DNA of 41,589 nucleotides from a virus (IMGVR_UViG_3300025117_000133:1-41589); one strand, 5' to 3'; shown: positions 15,443 through 25,412, counted from the first letter of the stretch. A program made the numbers and translations. The notes: generated by a model not told the origin, from the letters alone.

Positions 15443-16332
15443 GTGTCAGTCATTCCAAGAACATTGGCGACCCCGCGGCAACGGCGGCAACCAATGGTAA
15501 CAAGTGGTCAAGCGCACAACGGGACGCACACCTTAACACCGCGGTAGCCCGTTGGCTTGACAAAATGGTATCTGCCGCGACGAAACTAGAGTCGATCGGC
15601 GGCAATGCTTCTCAGTACTGGGATGCCTTGCAAGGGTTTACCAACACAGAAGCGCAAGCCTTAGCCACGAACTTCAAGGCACTCTCGACGTGGAACTCAG
15701 GCAACGGGATAGTCAAGATCCTGGATGTTTACGATTCCACCCTGTCCCTACCGTGTAGATATATCCCACAGGACATGTATAACTGGGCGGGAACGGGTGG
15801 GAATACGATTATTGCCGCGAGCGCAACAAACCCCCTCTGGTCTGAAATCAACTCAACCCTGTATGTCTTGGGTGCGGGTGCGTCAGACTCCATCACGCTA
15901 AGATACATCAAGCGGCACGTCCCGATAACGAACGGTCAGGCCAGCACCGCGGTTGTTTCGGATACCGCCTTTACCGCTACCGGGATGGCAATAACCAATT
16001 TCACGGGAACACTTTCTACCCACGTAGGCGGGACATTTGCAGGCACAGACAGCGCGGCCGCTCCGTTCTCGCGGCTTATTGTTGCTTATGTCAGCTCGAC
16101 AGCCTTCACCATCGCCTCGGCTCTGGCGGCGGACGGTGCAAGCACCAATGGCTACATCATACCTCCTAATGGCTCGGACATCGCGGTAACCTCGACCTAC
16201 TGGCCTATGATCCTTGACCTTGCCTATGCAGTAGCCAAGATGGAAGAAGGGGAGCCGGACACGATTCAACTCGCGCTTGCAAAAGAAGCGATTGTGGACA
16301 AGGAAATCAACGCAGGATTACCGGGAGCGTAA
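15415..16332 (+). CDS. virion-associated protein, about 305 aa, probable ATT start
   Basis: The frame is protein-like well before its first ATG (15565): upstream codons read STPNWDSLSVSHSKNIGD and continue without a break. No ATG, GTG or TTG exists in this stretch, but ATT 15415 has AGGGAAGG six bases upstream, ideal spacing. The product is Ala/Thr/Ser-rich with strands in the centre and a helix near the end (VAKMEEGEPDTIQLALAKEA). It lies between adaptor and nozzle genes, so a tail-completion or neck role is likely. The conservative start is 15565. Confidence 0.65.
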   Translation: MSTPNWDSLSVSHSKNIGDPAATAATNGNKWSSAQRDAHLNTAVARWLDKMVSAATKLESIGGNASQYWDALQGFTNTEAQALATNFKALSTWNSGNGIVKILDVYDSTLSLPCRYIPQDMYNWAGTGGNTIIAASATNPLWSEINSTLYVLGAGASDSITLRYIKRHVPITNGQASTAVVSDTAFTATGMAITNFTGTLSTHVGGTFAGTDSAAAPFSRLIVAYVSSTAFTIASALAADGASTNGYIIPPNGSDIAVTSTYWPMILDLAYAVAKMEEGEPDTIQLALAKEAIVDKEINAGLPGA

Positions 16333-18675
16333 ATGCCATACCCGCTATTCAAATTCAGTGATTTCAAGGGCATCTATACAAGGGCGTCAAGGTCTAATCG
16401 TCCGTTGGGGACGGTGGATGACAGCCTCAACGTGGTACCGAATACCAAGACGGGCAAGATGTGCCTGAGAACGGGGTACACGGCGGACATTTCCAGCGCG
16501 ATAACGGACGTAGCGGGAACAACGTTGACGGTGATTCAGAACCAATGGAAAACGCAGACTGAAAATCCGACAACAACCAACATCGACGTTGTGGCGGGGA
16601 CCACATCGGGCGCGTCGAAGTATGTTTTTCAGAAACCATTTTTCAAACAAAGCGCGACGGCAACAGATTCGTGGGTAGATACGGGAGAATATCTCAATAC
16701 AACCATCGCGACAGTATCGGGGGACTTCATAACCTATACACTTACGGCGGGAAGCGCAAGTAACGATTACTACAACGGATGGCATATTTACAATGACACC
16801 AAGAACGAAGGCGCAACAATTTTAGATTATACGGGTTCATCCAAAACGATTGTGACGGCACAACCCAACGGCGACGGATCACACGGGGATTGGGCGGTAG
16901 GCAACGTAGTGTTTCTACTTCGTTATGCCCATGATCGTTGGGATCCGTCTTACGTGGCGGATTTTGACACTCAACCCAACCTCATACAACTGGGGAGTAA
17001 TTACATTTTTAGCAACAAAAAAGCCAGTGGTAATTACCCGCTTTGGTCCGGGTATATCAATGCGACATTTTTTCCAGATGCGGCAACATCTACGTTTACC
17101 TATCAGGGAACATATACCGAAAGTTTGGAAATAGGACAAGTGAATATGGGTGCTGGTGCGATTGCCAATGTTGCAGAGCTTACAGACCCCTTGCCAAGCG
17201 GTTTCCGGTATTTCGTTCTTGTCGTTTGTGAATCAATAGACGGATTGCTTTCCGAGCCTGATATTCTCACAGCACCGATATACGATGATGTGTCCACGGA
17301 CGAACGAATCGACGTTACGTTCAAAATCACGCCGGATTTTGACAAGAGAATAAGGTATGTCAATCTCTTTATGGCGTCAGGGAGTGCGACTGAAACAAGC
17401 GTTGATTGGTCGCGGTATTTCTACGTTGATCGTATTGACCTGACAGCAAGCGAGGGGTTTACATGGACGCTTGACGATGCTACGCAAGGAAATTGCTGGA
17501 TAAAGGCGAAGGCTATCAAGGGAGCGCAATGGGCAAGTCGCGGATCAGACCTTCTCACTTACGTTGGGACAACAATCTATGGTGGAAGTTCAATCGCGTC
17601 AACACCGATTTATGCGCTTTCCGCGTTAGTTAGCGGGCGGCTGTTTGTGGCAAAGTACCGCGATCCCATCGCTGCAAAGAATTTTGATAACTCCATCCGA
17701 TTCTCGACTATCGGTAATGGTGTTTCGCGGTTTAATGTCTTGCCCAATATAGGCGACTTTTCCGAGACCACGCTCGGCTATGGCGACGATTCCAACATCA
17801 CTCAACTTCTCGGCTACGAGTCCAACCTCGTTGTATTCAAGACCGGCTCAGTCTCATACATCAACATCACGGACGATCCTCTTACGTGGACGCAAGTACC
17901 GATACAGAAGTATTCAGGCTGTGATGCGCCGTACTCGGTAGTCACCACTCCCTACGGGATAGTCTGGGCAAACTCCAACGATGACGTATATCTCTGGAAT
18001 GGGGGGTCGGTGAAGTCACTCGCGAAGAACTGGCTAACGACTTACAGGGCGTTTACCACAACTCCGACCTCTTGGTTAGGATGGTACAACGAGGCGAACA
18101 AGTCTTACAACCTCGCTTGTAATATGAGCGACAAGACGGTGTGGTATGAGATGTTCTTCGAGAGGCCCTTGGACGATGCTTTCGTTTGGGTGAGACATCA
18201 AGGGGCGGATGCGATTACGTGGGTTCACACACGCTCAGACGGGACGGTCTTTTTCGTCAAGTCCGCGTCAGACGATACATTCTATTTCAACTCAGCAGCC
18301 ACCGCGGACAACGCAACGACCATCAAGCCATACTTTGACACAGGGGACTACGTGGTGGACGAGGGACAACTTATCAGCCCGAAATCCTGGTATCTGGCTG
18401 TCTCTGGTCAGGCTGGTTCTCCCGCGGGGACATTGGATGCGAAACTTTACGTGGACGGCACGGCGGTATCGGTAGGTGGGGCGAATCCCTACCTAGCCTT
18501 GACCACGACCAATCCGTTGTTCAAACGTCCCATCCCGTTGATTAACGGTACCCGGGTCAGATTCGAGTTCAACACGAACGCGACAAAGGCCAGTCTAGGG
18601 ACTGCCTATACAATCGAAGAACTAGGGATTGAATACACCTTGAGGACCAGGAAAGGCGACGCGGCTCTACTCTAA
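16333..18675 (+). CDS. tail nozzle / hub protein (T7 gp12 or P22 gp10-like), 780 aa
   Basis: ATG 16333 starts right after the previous stop. The N-terminal SLNVVPNTKTGKMCLRTGY and the later LLGYESNLVVFKTGSVSYI and VVTTPYGIVWANSNDDVYLW segments resemble the repeated blades of podovirus nozzle or DNA-stabilisation proteins. Length matches T7 gp12 (about 800). It should form the hexameric tip of the short tail, closing the DNA channel and carrying fibres. This is the main reason to call the phage podovirus-like. Confidence 0.8.
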   Translation: MPYPLFKFSDFKGIYTRASRSNRPLGTVDDSLNVVPNTKTGKMCLRTGYTADISSAITDVAGTTLTVIQNQWKTQTENPTTTNIDVVAGTTSGASKYVFQKPFFKQSATATDSWVDTGEYLNTTIATVSGDFITYTLTAGSASNDYYNGWHIYNDTKNEGATILDYTGSSKTIVTAQPNGDGSHGDWAVGNVVFLLRYAHDRWDPSYVADFDTQPNLIQLGSNYIFSNKKASGNYPLWSGYINATFFPDAATSTFTYQGTYTESLEIGQVNMGAGAIANVAELTDPLPSGFRYFVLVVCESIDGLLSEPDILTAPIYDDVSTDERIDVTFKITPDFDKRIRYVNLFMASGSATETSVDWSRYFYVDRIDLTASEGFTWTLDDATQGNCWIKAKAIKGAQWASRGSDLLTYVGTTIYGGSSIASTPIYALSALVSGRLFVAKYRDPIAAKNFDNSIRFSTIGNGVSRFNVLPNIGDFSETTLGYGDDSNITQLLGYESNLVVFKTGSVSYINITDDPLTWTQVPIQKYSGCDAPYSVVTTPYGIVWANSNDDVYLWNGGSVKSLAKNWLTTYRAFTTTPTSWLGWYNEANKSYNLACNMSDKTVWYEMFFERPLDDAFVWVRHQGADAITWVHTRSDGTVFFVKSASDDTFYFNSAATADNATTIKPYFDTGDYVVDEGQLISPKSWYLAVSGQAGSPAGTLDAKLYVDGTAVSVGGANPYLALTTTNPLFKRPIPLINGTRVRFEFNTNATKASLGTAYTIEELGIEYTLRTRKGDAALL

Positions 18676-20084
18676 TGCCATTATTCCCGGCAAATACTAC
18701 CCCTGAGACACCGGACGAAATGCGGTTCCTCGTTACGCGTTTGTATGAGAACATCGCAACGCTGGAAAAAGCTATCAGGGAGTTGCAGGCGAAGGAACCG
18801 ACTTCTACGCCAGTGGCGCAAGGGACGGACGGGAACATAGCCATATTCGGGACCAAGCCGAATTTTCAAGGGCTGGATAGGGGATTATTCCTTGACAACG
18901 CGTACAAGGCTCCTACCGCGGCCCCGGCTGGCGGTGGGTTCTTCTATTCGCTCGGCGGCGTCCTTCACTGGTATGGTGTCAACGGTTTAACTCCGATTGG
19001 GATATGGACGCGGACGGGAACTAACGTCTATCCGAGAACGATAACCGACACACTTTCCATTGGGACGGCGACGGTAGTTGGGAAGGTGACGGTTGAGGTT
19101 GACGGGGGTGTCTCAATAATCTCTAATCGGTCCTATGGTAGTTCTCCAGCGTCCGATTATTATGCGGCAGATGGAACACTCGCGTTACCGTCCGCTATAG
19201 CTTCTGGAAGGCAACTCGCGCTTATTCGTGGCTGGGGATGGGATGGTTCCGCTTTCGATTTTAATGTAGCAATAGACATGAGAACTACCGAGTTGTGGTC
19301 ATCAACCGCGAATGGAACCGACATACGATTCCGAGTTACGCCGAGCGGGTCAACCACGATGGCGGAAATAGCAAGGCTGACCTCAACGGGACTGGCTATT
19401 GGGGTTGGAGCGGCGGCATCCGCCAAACTTCACGTCCGCTCTACCACCGTGCAAAAACGGTTAGACTATGACGCTAACAATTATGTTACCGAAACAGTAT
19501 CAGGGACGGGTGCGACAGCTTTCGCCATCGTCAGCAACAACGGTACACCAAAGTTCTCATTCGATAAGGGTGTGGACGTAACAGGTAATTCCAGTGTAAC
19601 CGGGACTTTGGATGTAACCAGCACATTCAACAAGGTAAAGATTGCCTACAAAACCGCCGATGAGACAGTCAACAACAGCACGACATATCAGGACGACGAT
19701 CACTTGACATTGCCCGTTGAAGCGAACTCGGTATATCATTTCTCGCTCAATGTGTTGGGTGTGACAAACAATGCAACGCCGGAAATCAAGTTCCAGTTCA
19801 CCGCGCCCGCAAGTTCAAACGGGGCGTGTACGTACCTCGTCCCAACGACAAACTCGTCCACGTTTTACAATGGCGTAATCGCCTACGGTGCGGCTCCCAT
19901 CATAGTTGCTCCGGCAGTTAATTCGTGGGGTGCGATATTCACCACCGTTCCATTAAAAGCGGAGGGCATATTGGTAACGGCTGGAACGGCTGGAAGTTTC
20001 ACCGTCCAATGGGCGCAACGTGTAGCAAACGCGTCTGACACGAAATGGCTAACAGGTTCTTCTTTGACGTTGATTAAACAATAG
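18675..20084 (+). CDS. tail fibre/spike-like protein, 469 aa
   Basis: ATG 18675 overlaps the nozzle stop (TAATG). A short N-terminal coiled coil (RLYENIATLEKAIRELQAKE) could bind the tail, followed by Gly/Ser/Thr-rich repeats typical of trimeric fibres and a C-terminal beta domain starting near YKTADETVNNSTTYQDD that resembles receptor-binding heads. No enzymatic depolymerase motif is visible. It is the likely host-recognition protein. Confidence 0.75.
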   Translation: MPLFPANTTPETPDEMRFLVTRLYENIATLEKAIRELQAKEPTSTPVAQGTDGNIAIFGTKPNFQGLDRGLFLDNAYKAPTAAPAGGGFFYSLGGVLHWYGVNGLTPIGIWTRTGTNVYPRTITDTLSIGTATVVGKVTVEVDGGVSIISNRSYGSSPASDYYAADGTLALPSAIASGRQLALIRGWGWDGSAFDFNVAIDMRTTELWSSTANGTDIRFRVTPSGSTTMAEIARLTSTGLAIGVGAAASAKLHVRSTTVQKRLDYDANNYVTETVSGTGATAFAIVSNNGTPKFSFDKGVDVTGNSSVTGTLDVTSTFNKVKIAYKTADETVNNSTTYQDDDHLTLPVEANSVYHFSLNVLGVTNNATPEIKFQFTAPASSNGACTYLVPTTNSSTFYNGVIAYGAAPIIVAPAVNSWGAIFTTVPLKAEGILVTAGTAGSFTVQWAQRVANASDTKWLTGSSLTLIKQ

Positions 20085-20092
20085 GGGCAGGT

Positions 20093-21724
20093 ATGGCATA
20101 CGCAGGGAGTGATTGGATCTGGGGCGGAGTTCAACCGCAACAAGTGGCTCAGTGGTTGCAACAGCAGGGGATAGACGTTGCTTCCGTGTGGAGTGACCCC
20201 GCAAAGAGGAATCCGCTAGTGGAGCGGTATATCCAAGAGATGCAGAACAATAACCCGCAAGGGGGTTCTCCGGTTGCACCACAAGGCGGGGACATTTATG
20301 GCGATCCGCGAGAGGACCCGGCGTGGTATGATTTTGAGAAATGGGTGTATCGTTCCGTGCAGCGACAGTTCGGGACCGACGCGGCGCGGGCCAAAACATA
20401 CCTTGACGATTTGTTCGGTCCCAACCCACAGGGTAACTTGATGCAGTGGTATCAGTCGTGGAAGGAAAACCCGAACTATGATCCCCCCATCGACATAAGA
20501 GATCCAGGTAACCCAAAAGGTCCGGGTGATCCCCAACCGGGTGATACTGACACCGCAAGAGAGGAAGCAGAGAAAAACAAGCGAAGGCAGGGATTTGTCC
20601 CAAGCAAAACGCCAGCAGATAAGGGTGTGGGTGGTGGAACGTCTCAGGGCGATGATTGGCGCGCTGGTATTCAAGCACAGATTGACGAATACAGACGCAG
20701 GCTTGCCGACCCAAGCCAATTCGAGAGCAATCCCGGTCAGGCTTATGAGTTTATGGGCCGTATCAATCAGTTACAGGGCTTGCTCGATCAGGGTGCGACA
20801 AGTTCCTATGATACGCCGACACAGTTTGGCACGGGCTATACACCAACTCAGTTTGGGGCGGGCACTGGGACGCAATCCAGCGTGGACCCCAATCGCGATG
20901 CAATGATGCAAGTTCTAAAACTCAAGATACAGACCAATTCGGGAACGCCGGAAGAAATAGAGTCATACAAGGCTCGACTTGCCACGCTTGAACAACAGGG
21001 ACAGTCAGGCTTGAGTTCAACGCCTACGGATTTTACCATCCCAAAGGACTTGAAGGGATTCCAGTACGAAGATCCGACGAAGTATTACGCTCCAGAGGCG
21101 ACCAACGCCTACTTTGACACAGCGAGGGGAAATCTCTCTGGACAGGCTGGCACAGCCTCTAGCCAAGCAGCGAACAGGGGAGCGGCAATGGCGGCATCAC
21201 GCGGACTTGTCAATCCTTCCGGGTTCACTTCTGCGGTGGCGTCTCAGGCGTATGCTCCATTCGCTACTCAGATGGGGAACCTTGAAGTTGACAGGGCTAA
21301 AACCCTGGCGGACAATCAGCAGAAGTTATTTTCCGCGCTCTTACAGTCTCAGCAGTTGACTCAAGGTGACAAGCAACAGCAAATTAATAATTTTCTCAAC
21401 CAACAGGGAGCCACAGAATCAACGCGTCAATTTGGGATAGGTCAGGACTTCCAGAACCAACAAGCATCGGAAGCCTCACGTCAATTTGCCGCGAACCAAC
21501 AAGGACAAGCACAGTCCGCGGCAGAACAAGCGCGTCAGTTCCAACTTAACGCGGCATTCCAGAACCAGCAAAACCTGTTCAATCAGGGACAGCAATATAC
21601 CGGGATGGGGCAACTATATTCCAATAACAAGCCTAATGAGTTCTGGAACGCTCTAGGCGGATTGTTTGGTGCGGCAAAGTCTGGGGCGTCGTTACTGTTC
21701 CCCGGCACGTATGGAGGGAAGTAA
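20093..21724 (+). CDS. internal virion / ejection protein candidate, 543 aa
   Basis: ATG 20093 follows GGGGCAGGT. The product is low in complexity: Pro/Gly-rich in residues 45-170, then Gln/Ala/Ser-rich helices (QGDKQQQINNFLNQQG, RQFAANQQGQAQSAAEQ). A segment AANRGAAMAASRGLVNPSG and a Gly/Ala-rich C-terminus resemble ejection proteins that leave the capsid with the DNA. Position after the tail genes supports this. Sequence alone cannot prove it. Confidence 0.65.
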   Translation: MAYAGSDWIWGGVQPQQVAQWLQQQGIDVASVWSDPAKRNPLVERYIQEMQNNNPQGGSPVAPQGGDIYGDPREDPAWYDFEKWVYRSVQRQFGTDAARAKTYLDDLFGPNPQGNLMQWYQSWKENPNYDPPIDIRDPGNPKGPGDPQPGDTDTAREEAEKNKRRQGFVPSKTPADKGVGGGTSQGDDWRAGIQAQIDEYRRRLADPSQFESNPGQAYEFMGRINQLQGLLDQGATSSYDTPTQFGTGYTPTQFGAGTGTQSSVDPNRDAMMQVLKLKIQTNSGTPEEIESYKARLATLEQQGQSGLSSTPTDFTIPKDLKGFQYEDPTKYYAPEATNAYFDTARGNLSGQAGTASSQAANRGAAMAASRGLVNPSGFTSAVASQAYAPFATQMGNLEVDRAKTLADNQQKLFSALLQSQQLTQGDKQQQINNFLNQQGATESTRQFGIGQDFQNQQASEASRQFAANQQGQAQSAAEQARQFQLNAAFQNQQNLFNQGQQYTGMGQLYSNNKPNEFWNALGGLFGAAKSGASLLFPGTYGGK

Positions 21725-21725
21725 T

Positions 21726-23219
21726 ATGCCACTCGGAGATTTAATCAACATTGAGCAGATGAAGCAGGGCAATCTTGACCGTTCAAGGGGAGGCGCGCTT
21801 GCGAACTTTGACGAGTTGATGAAAACGCTCGCTCAGTATCTGCAAAGGAAACGGGCAGAGGAAGGGTTTCAGGGGATGTTCCCACAACAGGCTAACATTG
21901 CTCCCCCGACACAACCGCCTGCGGTAGTTCCCCAACAATCAGGCGGTCCCGCGGTAATGCCACGCGCGGGCACGGCAAGCGTAGCCCCGTCTCAGACGCC
22001 CGATCCGGCACTGCTATTGCAGGAGATGGCCGCGGGAAATCCGATGGCAAAGAACTACGTTGAGGGTGCAAGGGCAACCGCCCCAACGACGCAGATGGTC
22101 AGTCCCGGTGTGGGCGGGATGCAAGAAGTTCAGAGAAATCCTTTGACGGGCGCGACCACGATGAATGAACGCGTCCCGCCACAGTCAAGGCCGATTGACC
22201 CATTGCAACAGGACTTGATTCGTTCACAGATTGAGCGGAACAGGCGCGGACCCGCGGCGTCAGGGCAACAAGTTGATACCATCCCGACTGGAAAGACCAA
22301 GACCGAGGGCGGCGTCAGGCTGAAAGAAGTCCAAGACATCAACAAACTTACGCGCCAACCACTTCCCGGCTCGGCTCCAAGATGGGAGCCGTGGACGCAA
22401 GAATCGGCCACAACTCAGGCATTGAACGCGGCAGATTTCCGTCCCGACCTTGGGGGGGAATCGTTATTGAAGGCGTTACCTGTTGGAGATAGAGCGTTGG
22501 TTGACAGTATCAGGAAGGGCAACGTCGATCCCAACAAAGCCACGTCGATGCGCGGTGCGAACCGGGAACGGATTATGAAACTCGTTACCCGTGTTGACCC
22601 GACCTACGATCAGAAATGGATTGACGCAACGAAAGCCTTGATGAAAGACGCGACGGTTGGCAATCTTGCTCGGTCTGCGCGGTCACTCAATATGGTTGTA
22701 GGACATATTGAGGACATGAAAGCCGCGGCAGATGAATTGAAGAACAACGCGTGGCAAACAGGAAACACTATCACTAACTACATCAAGGAAAATCTTGGCA
22801 ATCCGATCGTAACGCGGTTCAATCTTGCCCGTGATGCGGTAAAGTCAGAAATGGCGGCATCATTCAAGGCGGGCGTAGGCACAGCCTCACCAACCGATCA
22901 GGAGATTATGGAATGGGGCAAGACGCTGAACTACGGCCTATCTGACGCCCAGTTCAACGCGTGGGTTGACACGGCGGACAAACTTCTTGGCTCGCGTCTT
23001 ATGGCATTGGAAAGCCAGAAGAACGTACCGGGTATCGCGTGGCCTCCGGGGTTTGACATATTGAGTTCACGGGCGCGAGAGATCCTATCCGCGCGGGGCT
23101 TTGACTTCTCGAAATACACAGGCGGCACACAAGGCGGCGGTCAGAAGAAGGTTGTCAATGAGTCTGACTTGGACAAAATGAGCAATGAGGAATTAGAGCG
23201 ATTCATTCGGGAGCAGTAA
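21726..23219 (+). CDS. internal virion protein candidate, 497 aa
   Basis: ATG 21726 follows ATGGAGGGAAG; the longer frame start is not needed. The first 170 residues are Pro/Gln-rich and disordered; the rest is helical with Lys/Asp patches and ends EELERFIREQ. It overlaps the next gene in TAATG. It is one of three large, low-complexity proteins in a row, the usual layout of podovirus ejection proteins. No lytic transglycosylase motif was recognised. Confidence 0.65.
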   Translation: MPLGDLINIEQMKQGNLDRSRGGALANFDELMKTLAQYLQRKRAEEGFQGMFPQQANIAPPTQPPAVVPQQSGGPAVMPRAGTASVAPSQTPDPALLLQEMAAGNPMAKNYVEGARATAPTTQMVSPGVGGMQEVQRNPLTGATTMNERVPPQSRPIDPLQQDLIRSQIERNRRGPAASGQQVDTIPTGKTKTEGGVRLKEVQDINKLTRQPLPGSAPRWEPWTQESATTQALNAADFRPDLGGESLLKALPVGDRALVDSIRKGNVDPNKATSMRGANRERIMKLVTRVDPTYDQKWIDATKALMKDATVGNLARSARSLNMVVGHIEDMKAAADELKNNAWQTGNTITNYIKENLGNPIVTRFNLARDAVKSEMAASFKAGVGTASPTDQEIMEWGKTLNYGLSDAQFNAWVDTADKLLGSRLMALESQKNVPGIAWPPGFDILSSRAREILSARGFDFSKYTGGTQGGGQKKVVNESDLDKMSNEELERFIREQ

Positions 23220-24943
23220 TGAACGGTCAAGACCCACAAAGAGAACGCTTGCTTTTGCTTGCGAAGGCAAAGATGAAACTCCGCAGTCGGAGTGCGCCCG
23301 TCGAGACTGCACCGGAACGCACTATTGGTCAGAACTTTTCAGAGCCGTGGCAAGCAGCGGGCGTAGACATTCAGACCGGACAAGCCAAGATGGACAGGGG
23401 AAACCTTGTCGCTGGCGGGGCGCAGAAACTAGCTGGCGCGGCACAGGCGGTTCTTTCTCCACTGTCAGGTATAGATCAATCGCTTAGGCAAGTAGCACAG
23501 AAACACGGTGGGTTTGGTACGGACGTTGGAATACCTGCGGTGCTTGATTTACTTGGAGCAATACCGAAAGCCACTGGATATGTTGGTAAGAAATTGGGTC
23601 AAGCGGGATTAGGGCTTGTTGGTGGAGCAATAGAGCTTGCTGGTGGTGGGCATAATCTCGGAACCACCCCGGAGAACGCTCAAGACATTCGCGAGCAGGT
23701 TCCTAAGTTAACCGAGACGGTAGGTTCTATCGTCGGGCCAGTAATGGCTCCAAAGGCAGTACGGGGAGTGAAGGATGCGGTAGAATATCGGAAACCGTAC
23801 AAGGCCATTGCCACAGCAGAGAAATCAATCGAAACACTCAAGCAGAAACTTCCCCCAACAAAGAGTGAGACAAACTATACCGATAATATGCGGCGGGCGG
23901 CGGAATACCTTGCTCCCGAACTGAAAGAGAATCCCCTTAACTCAGCCGGTGCAGTTAGACAGATGGCAGATGTTACAGCTCAGACGCGAGCTAAGATGTT
24001 TGACGATTACCTAGCCCCGATTACTGAGCGCATAGGTGACGTTCCTGTTGCTAAAATGTCAGCAAGGCGAGCGATTAGAGGCGCAATCACCGAAACGATG
24101 CGTCAGCACGATCCCGCTACAGTTCGCGCTCTTGAACAGTTTGCTGAGACATTCAATAAACAGGACACATTTAAGGGCGTACTCGAAACCATTAAGGAAT
24201 TTAACGCAGAGGCACAATCATTCTACAAGGCGTCGCCTGATGCCCAATATCAAATTATGTCAGACCCCGTAAGGCGGTCAATGATAGGCGCGAAGATTGT
24301 AGCCGCGGACGCGTTGCGAGATGTGATGTTCGACACGGCAGAACGGTTTGGCGAAAAGGGGATGAAAGAACTTCGCAAGGACTACGGTGCTTTGCGGTTC
24401 GCTGAGAACGTCTTTACCCGCAACATAACAAGGTCGGAAAAGGTAGGTGGTGCTACGGGTGCGGGTGGAAGAACCCCGCTAGGGTTAACGCTGGCAACTG
24501 AGGCGTTGTTGATGGGATTGCACTACGCACCCGCAACAACTATACCCGCAGGAATTGTTGGATTTGGTAAGAAGTATGCCAACTACCGTAACAAGACCAA
24601 TCCATCGGTTGCACGGGCAATGAATAAACTGGGCAAGACCGGTATTGAGCCACCGTTGCCACAGACACCCGATCCCCGACTTCAGGCGCAACAACGAGTA
24701 GCGACGGCCCTTGCCCCATCACAGAATTATTCACCTACGCCACCTCCGCCTAGATTGATGCTTCCCCAACAAGCAGGTGGTCCGTTTGAGATGGGTAGAA
24801 TTGGTAGCACTCAACCACAAGGGCCAATGAGCGTTCAATCGGGCGGATTACCGCCAGGAGTGCCGACACAGGTTCCAACGCTGACACCGGCGGATATCGC
24901 GGCGTTACAACAACTGCTTTTGAGTTTACAGCGCAGACCTTAG
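23219..24943 (+). CDS. internal virion protein candidate, 574 aa
   Basis: ATG 23219 shares the TAATG junction. The N-terminal third has Gly/Ala-rich segments that could insert in membranes (GLGLVGGAIELAGGG), the middle is helical, and residues 420-470 hold another hydrophobic stretch (LTLATEALLMGLHYAPATTI). The C-terminus is Pro/Gln-rich. This suits a protein that helps form a DNA path through the host envelope. The stop TAG 24941-24943 overlaps the stop of an antisense gene by two bases. Confidence 0.65.
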   Translation: MNGQDPQRERLLLLAKAKMKLRSRSAPVETAPERTIGQNFSEPWQAAGVDIQTGQAKMDRGNLVAGGAQKLAGAAQAVLSPLSGIDQSLRQVAQKHGGFGTDVGIPAVLDLLGAIPKATGYVGKKLGQAGLGLVGGAIELAGGGHNLGTTPENAQDIREQVPKLTETVGSIVGPVMAPKAVRGVKDAVEYRKPYKAIATAEKSIETLKQKLPPTKSETNYTDNMRRAAEYLAPELKENPLNSAGAVRQMADVTAQTRAKMFDDYLAPITERIGDVPVAKMSARRAIRGAITETMRQHDPATVRALEQFAETFNKQDTFKGVLETIKEFNAEAQSFYKASPDAQYQIMSDPVRRSMIGAKIVAADALRDVMFDTAERFGEKGMKELRKDYGALRFAENVFTRNITRSEKVGGATGAGGRTPLGLTLATEALLMGLHYAPATTIPAGIVGFGKKYANYRNKTNPSVARAMNKLGKTGIEPPLPQTPDPRLQAQQRVATALAPSQNYSPTPPPPRLMLPQQAGGPFEMGRIGSTQPQGPMSVQSGGLPPGVPTQVPTLTPADIAALQQLLLSLQRRP

Positions 24944-25320
24944 TTCTTCGTCGCGGTCATCGCGTAGTGGGTGAACGCGAAATAGTCCTTTGGCCTGACG
25001 GATAGCGTCCCGTCGATACGGTTGTAAAGGAATGTGGTTGTCCCCTCAAAGGCCAACCGAGACTCGGCTGAGGTTCCGGTGAGTTTGAGTTTGAATGTGG
25101 TGGGATCAACCGTGCCGTATAGTTCCCACGTCCCGGTCGAGAAGGTGAGTCTAAATTGGATGTTCTGTTCTTGCTGGATAACAATGAGGGGCGGTTGAGA
25201 GGAATAGCCCGTAGCGGTGATAGACGAGTTCCACGTCCCGCTCAGGCTTGGCGGATCGGGTTCAGTAGGCTTGTCACACGCAGAGAACAGGACAAGGAAC
25301 GCAATGAGAAGTGGTTTCAT
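24940..25320 (-). CDS. antisense lipoprotein, 126 aa
   Basis: Start 25320 on the minus strand has GGAGG five bases upstream. Residues 1-14 are a lipoprotein signal (MKPLLIAFLVLFSAC), with Cys14-like lipobox LFSAC and a Pro/Asp/Glu-rich linker after it. SGTWNSS begins a beta-rich domain of about 95 residues, like small lipocalin- or META-like folds, though no family is certain. It is the only minus gene within the virion operon and has its own promoter, so it resembles a moron. Superinfection exclusion at the envelope is a plausible but unproven role. Confidence 0.78.
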   Translation of the reverse strand: MKPLLIAFLVLFSACDKPTEPDPPSLSGTWNSSITATGYSSQPPLIVIQQEQNIQFRLTFSTGTWELYGTVDPTTFKLKLTGTSAESRLAFEGTTTFLYNRIDGTLSVRPKDYFAFTHYAMTATKN

Positions 25321-25344
25321 AGCGGCCTCCAATCGTAGTAGTGG

Positions 25345-25373
25345 AAACTAACGACTGTCTCAATCAGAGTCAA
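25345..25373 (-). promoter_or_regulatory. promoter of the antisense lipoprotein gene
   Basis: On the minus strand TTGACT (25373-25368) and TAGTTT (25350-25345) are spaced by 17 bases and lie about 25 bases before the ATG. The -35 box matches five of six positions and the -10 box three of six. The gene can thus be expressed apart from the phage late operon. Confidence 0.5.
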
Positions 25374-25412
25374 GTTAATTTTGCAGTAGCCATACAGTAG
25401 GAGAGAGCGGAC

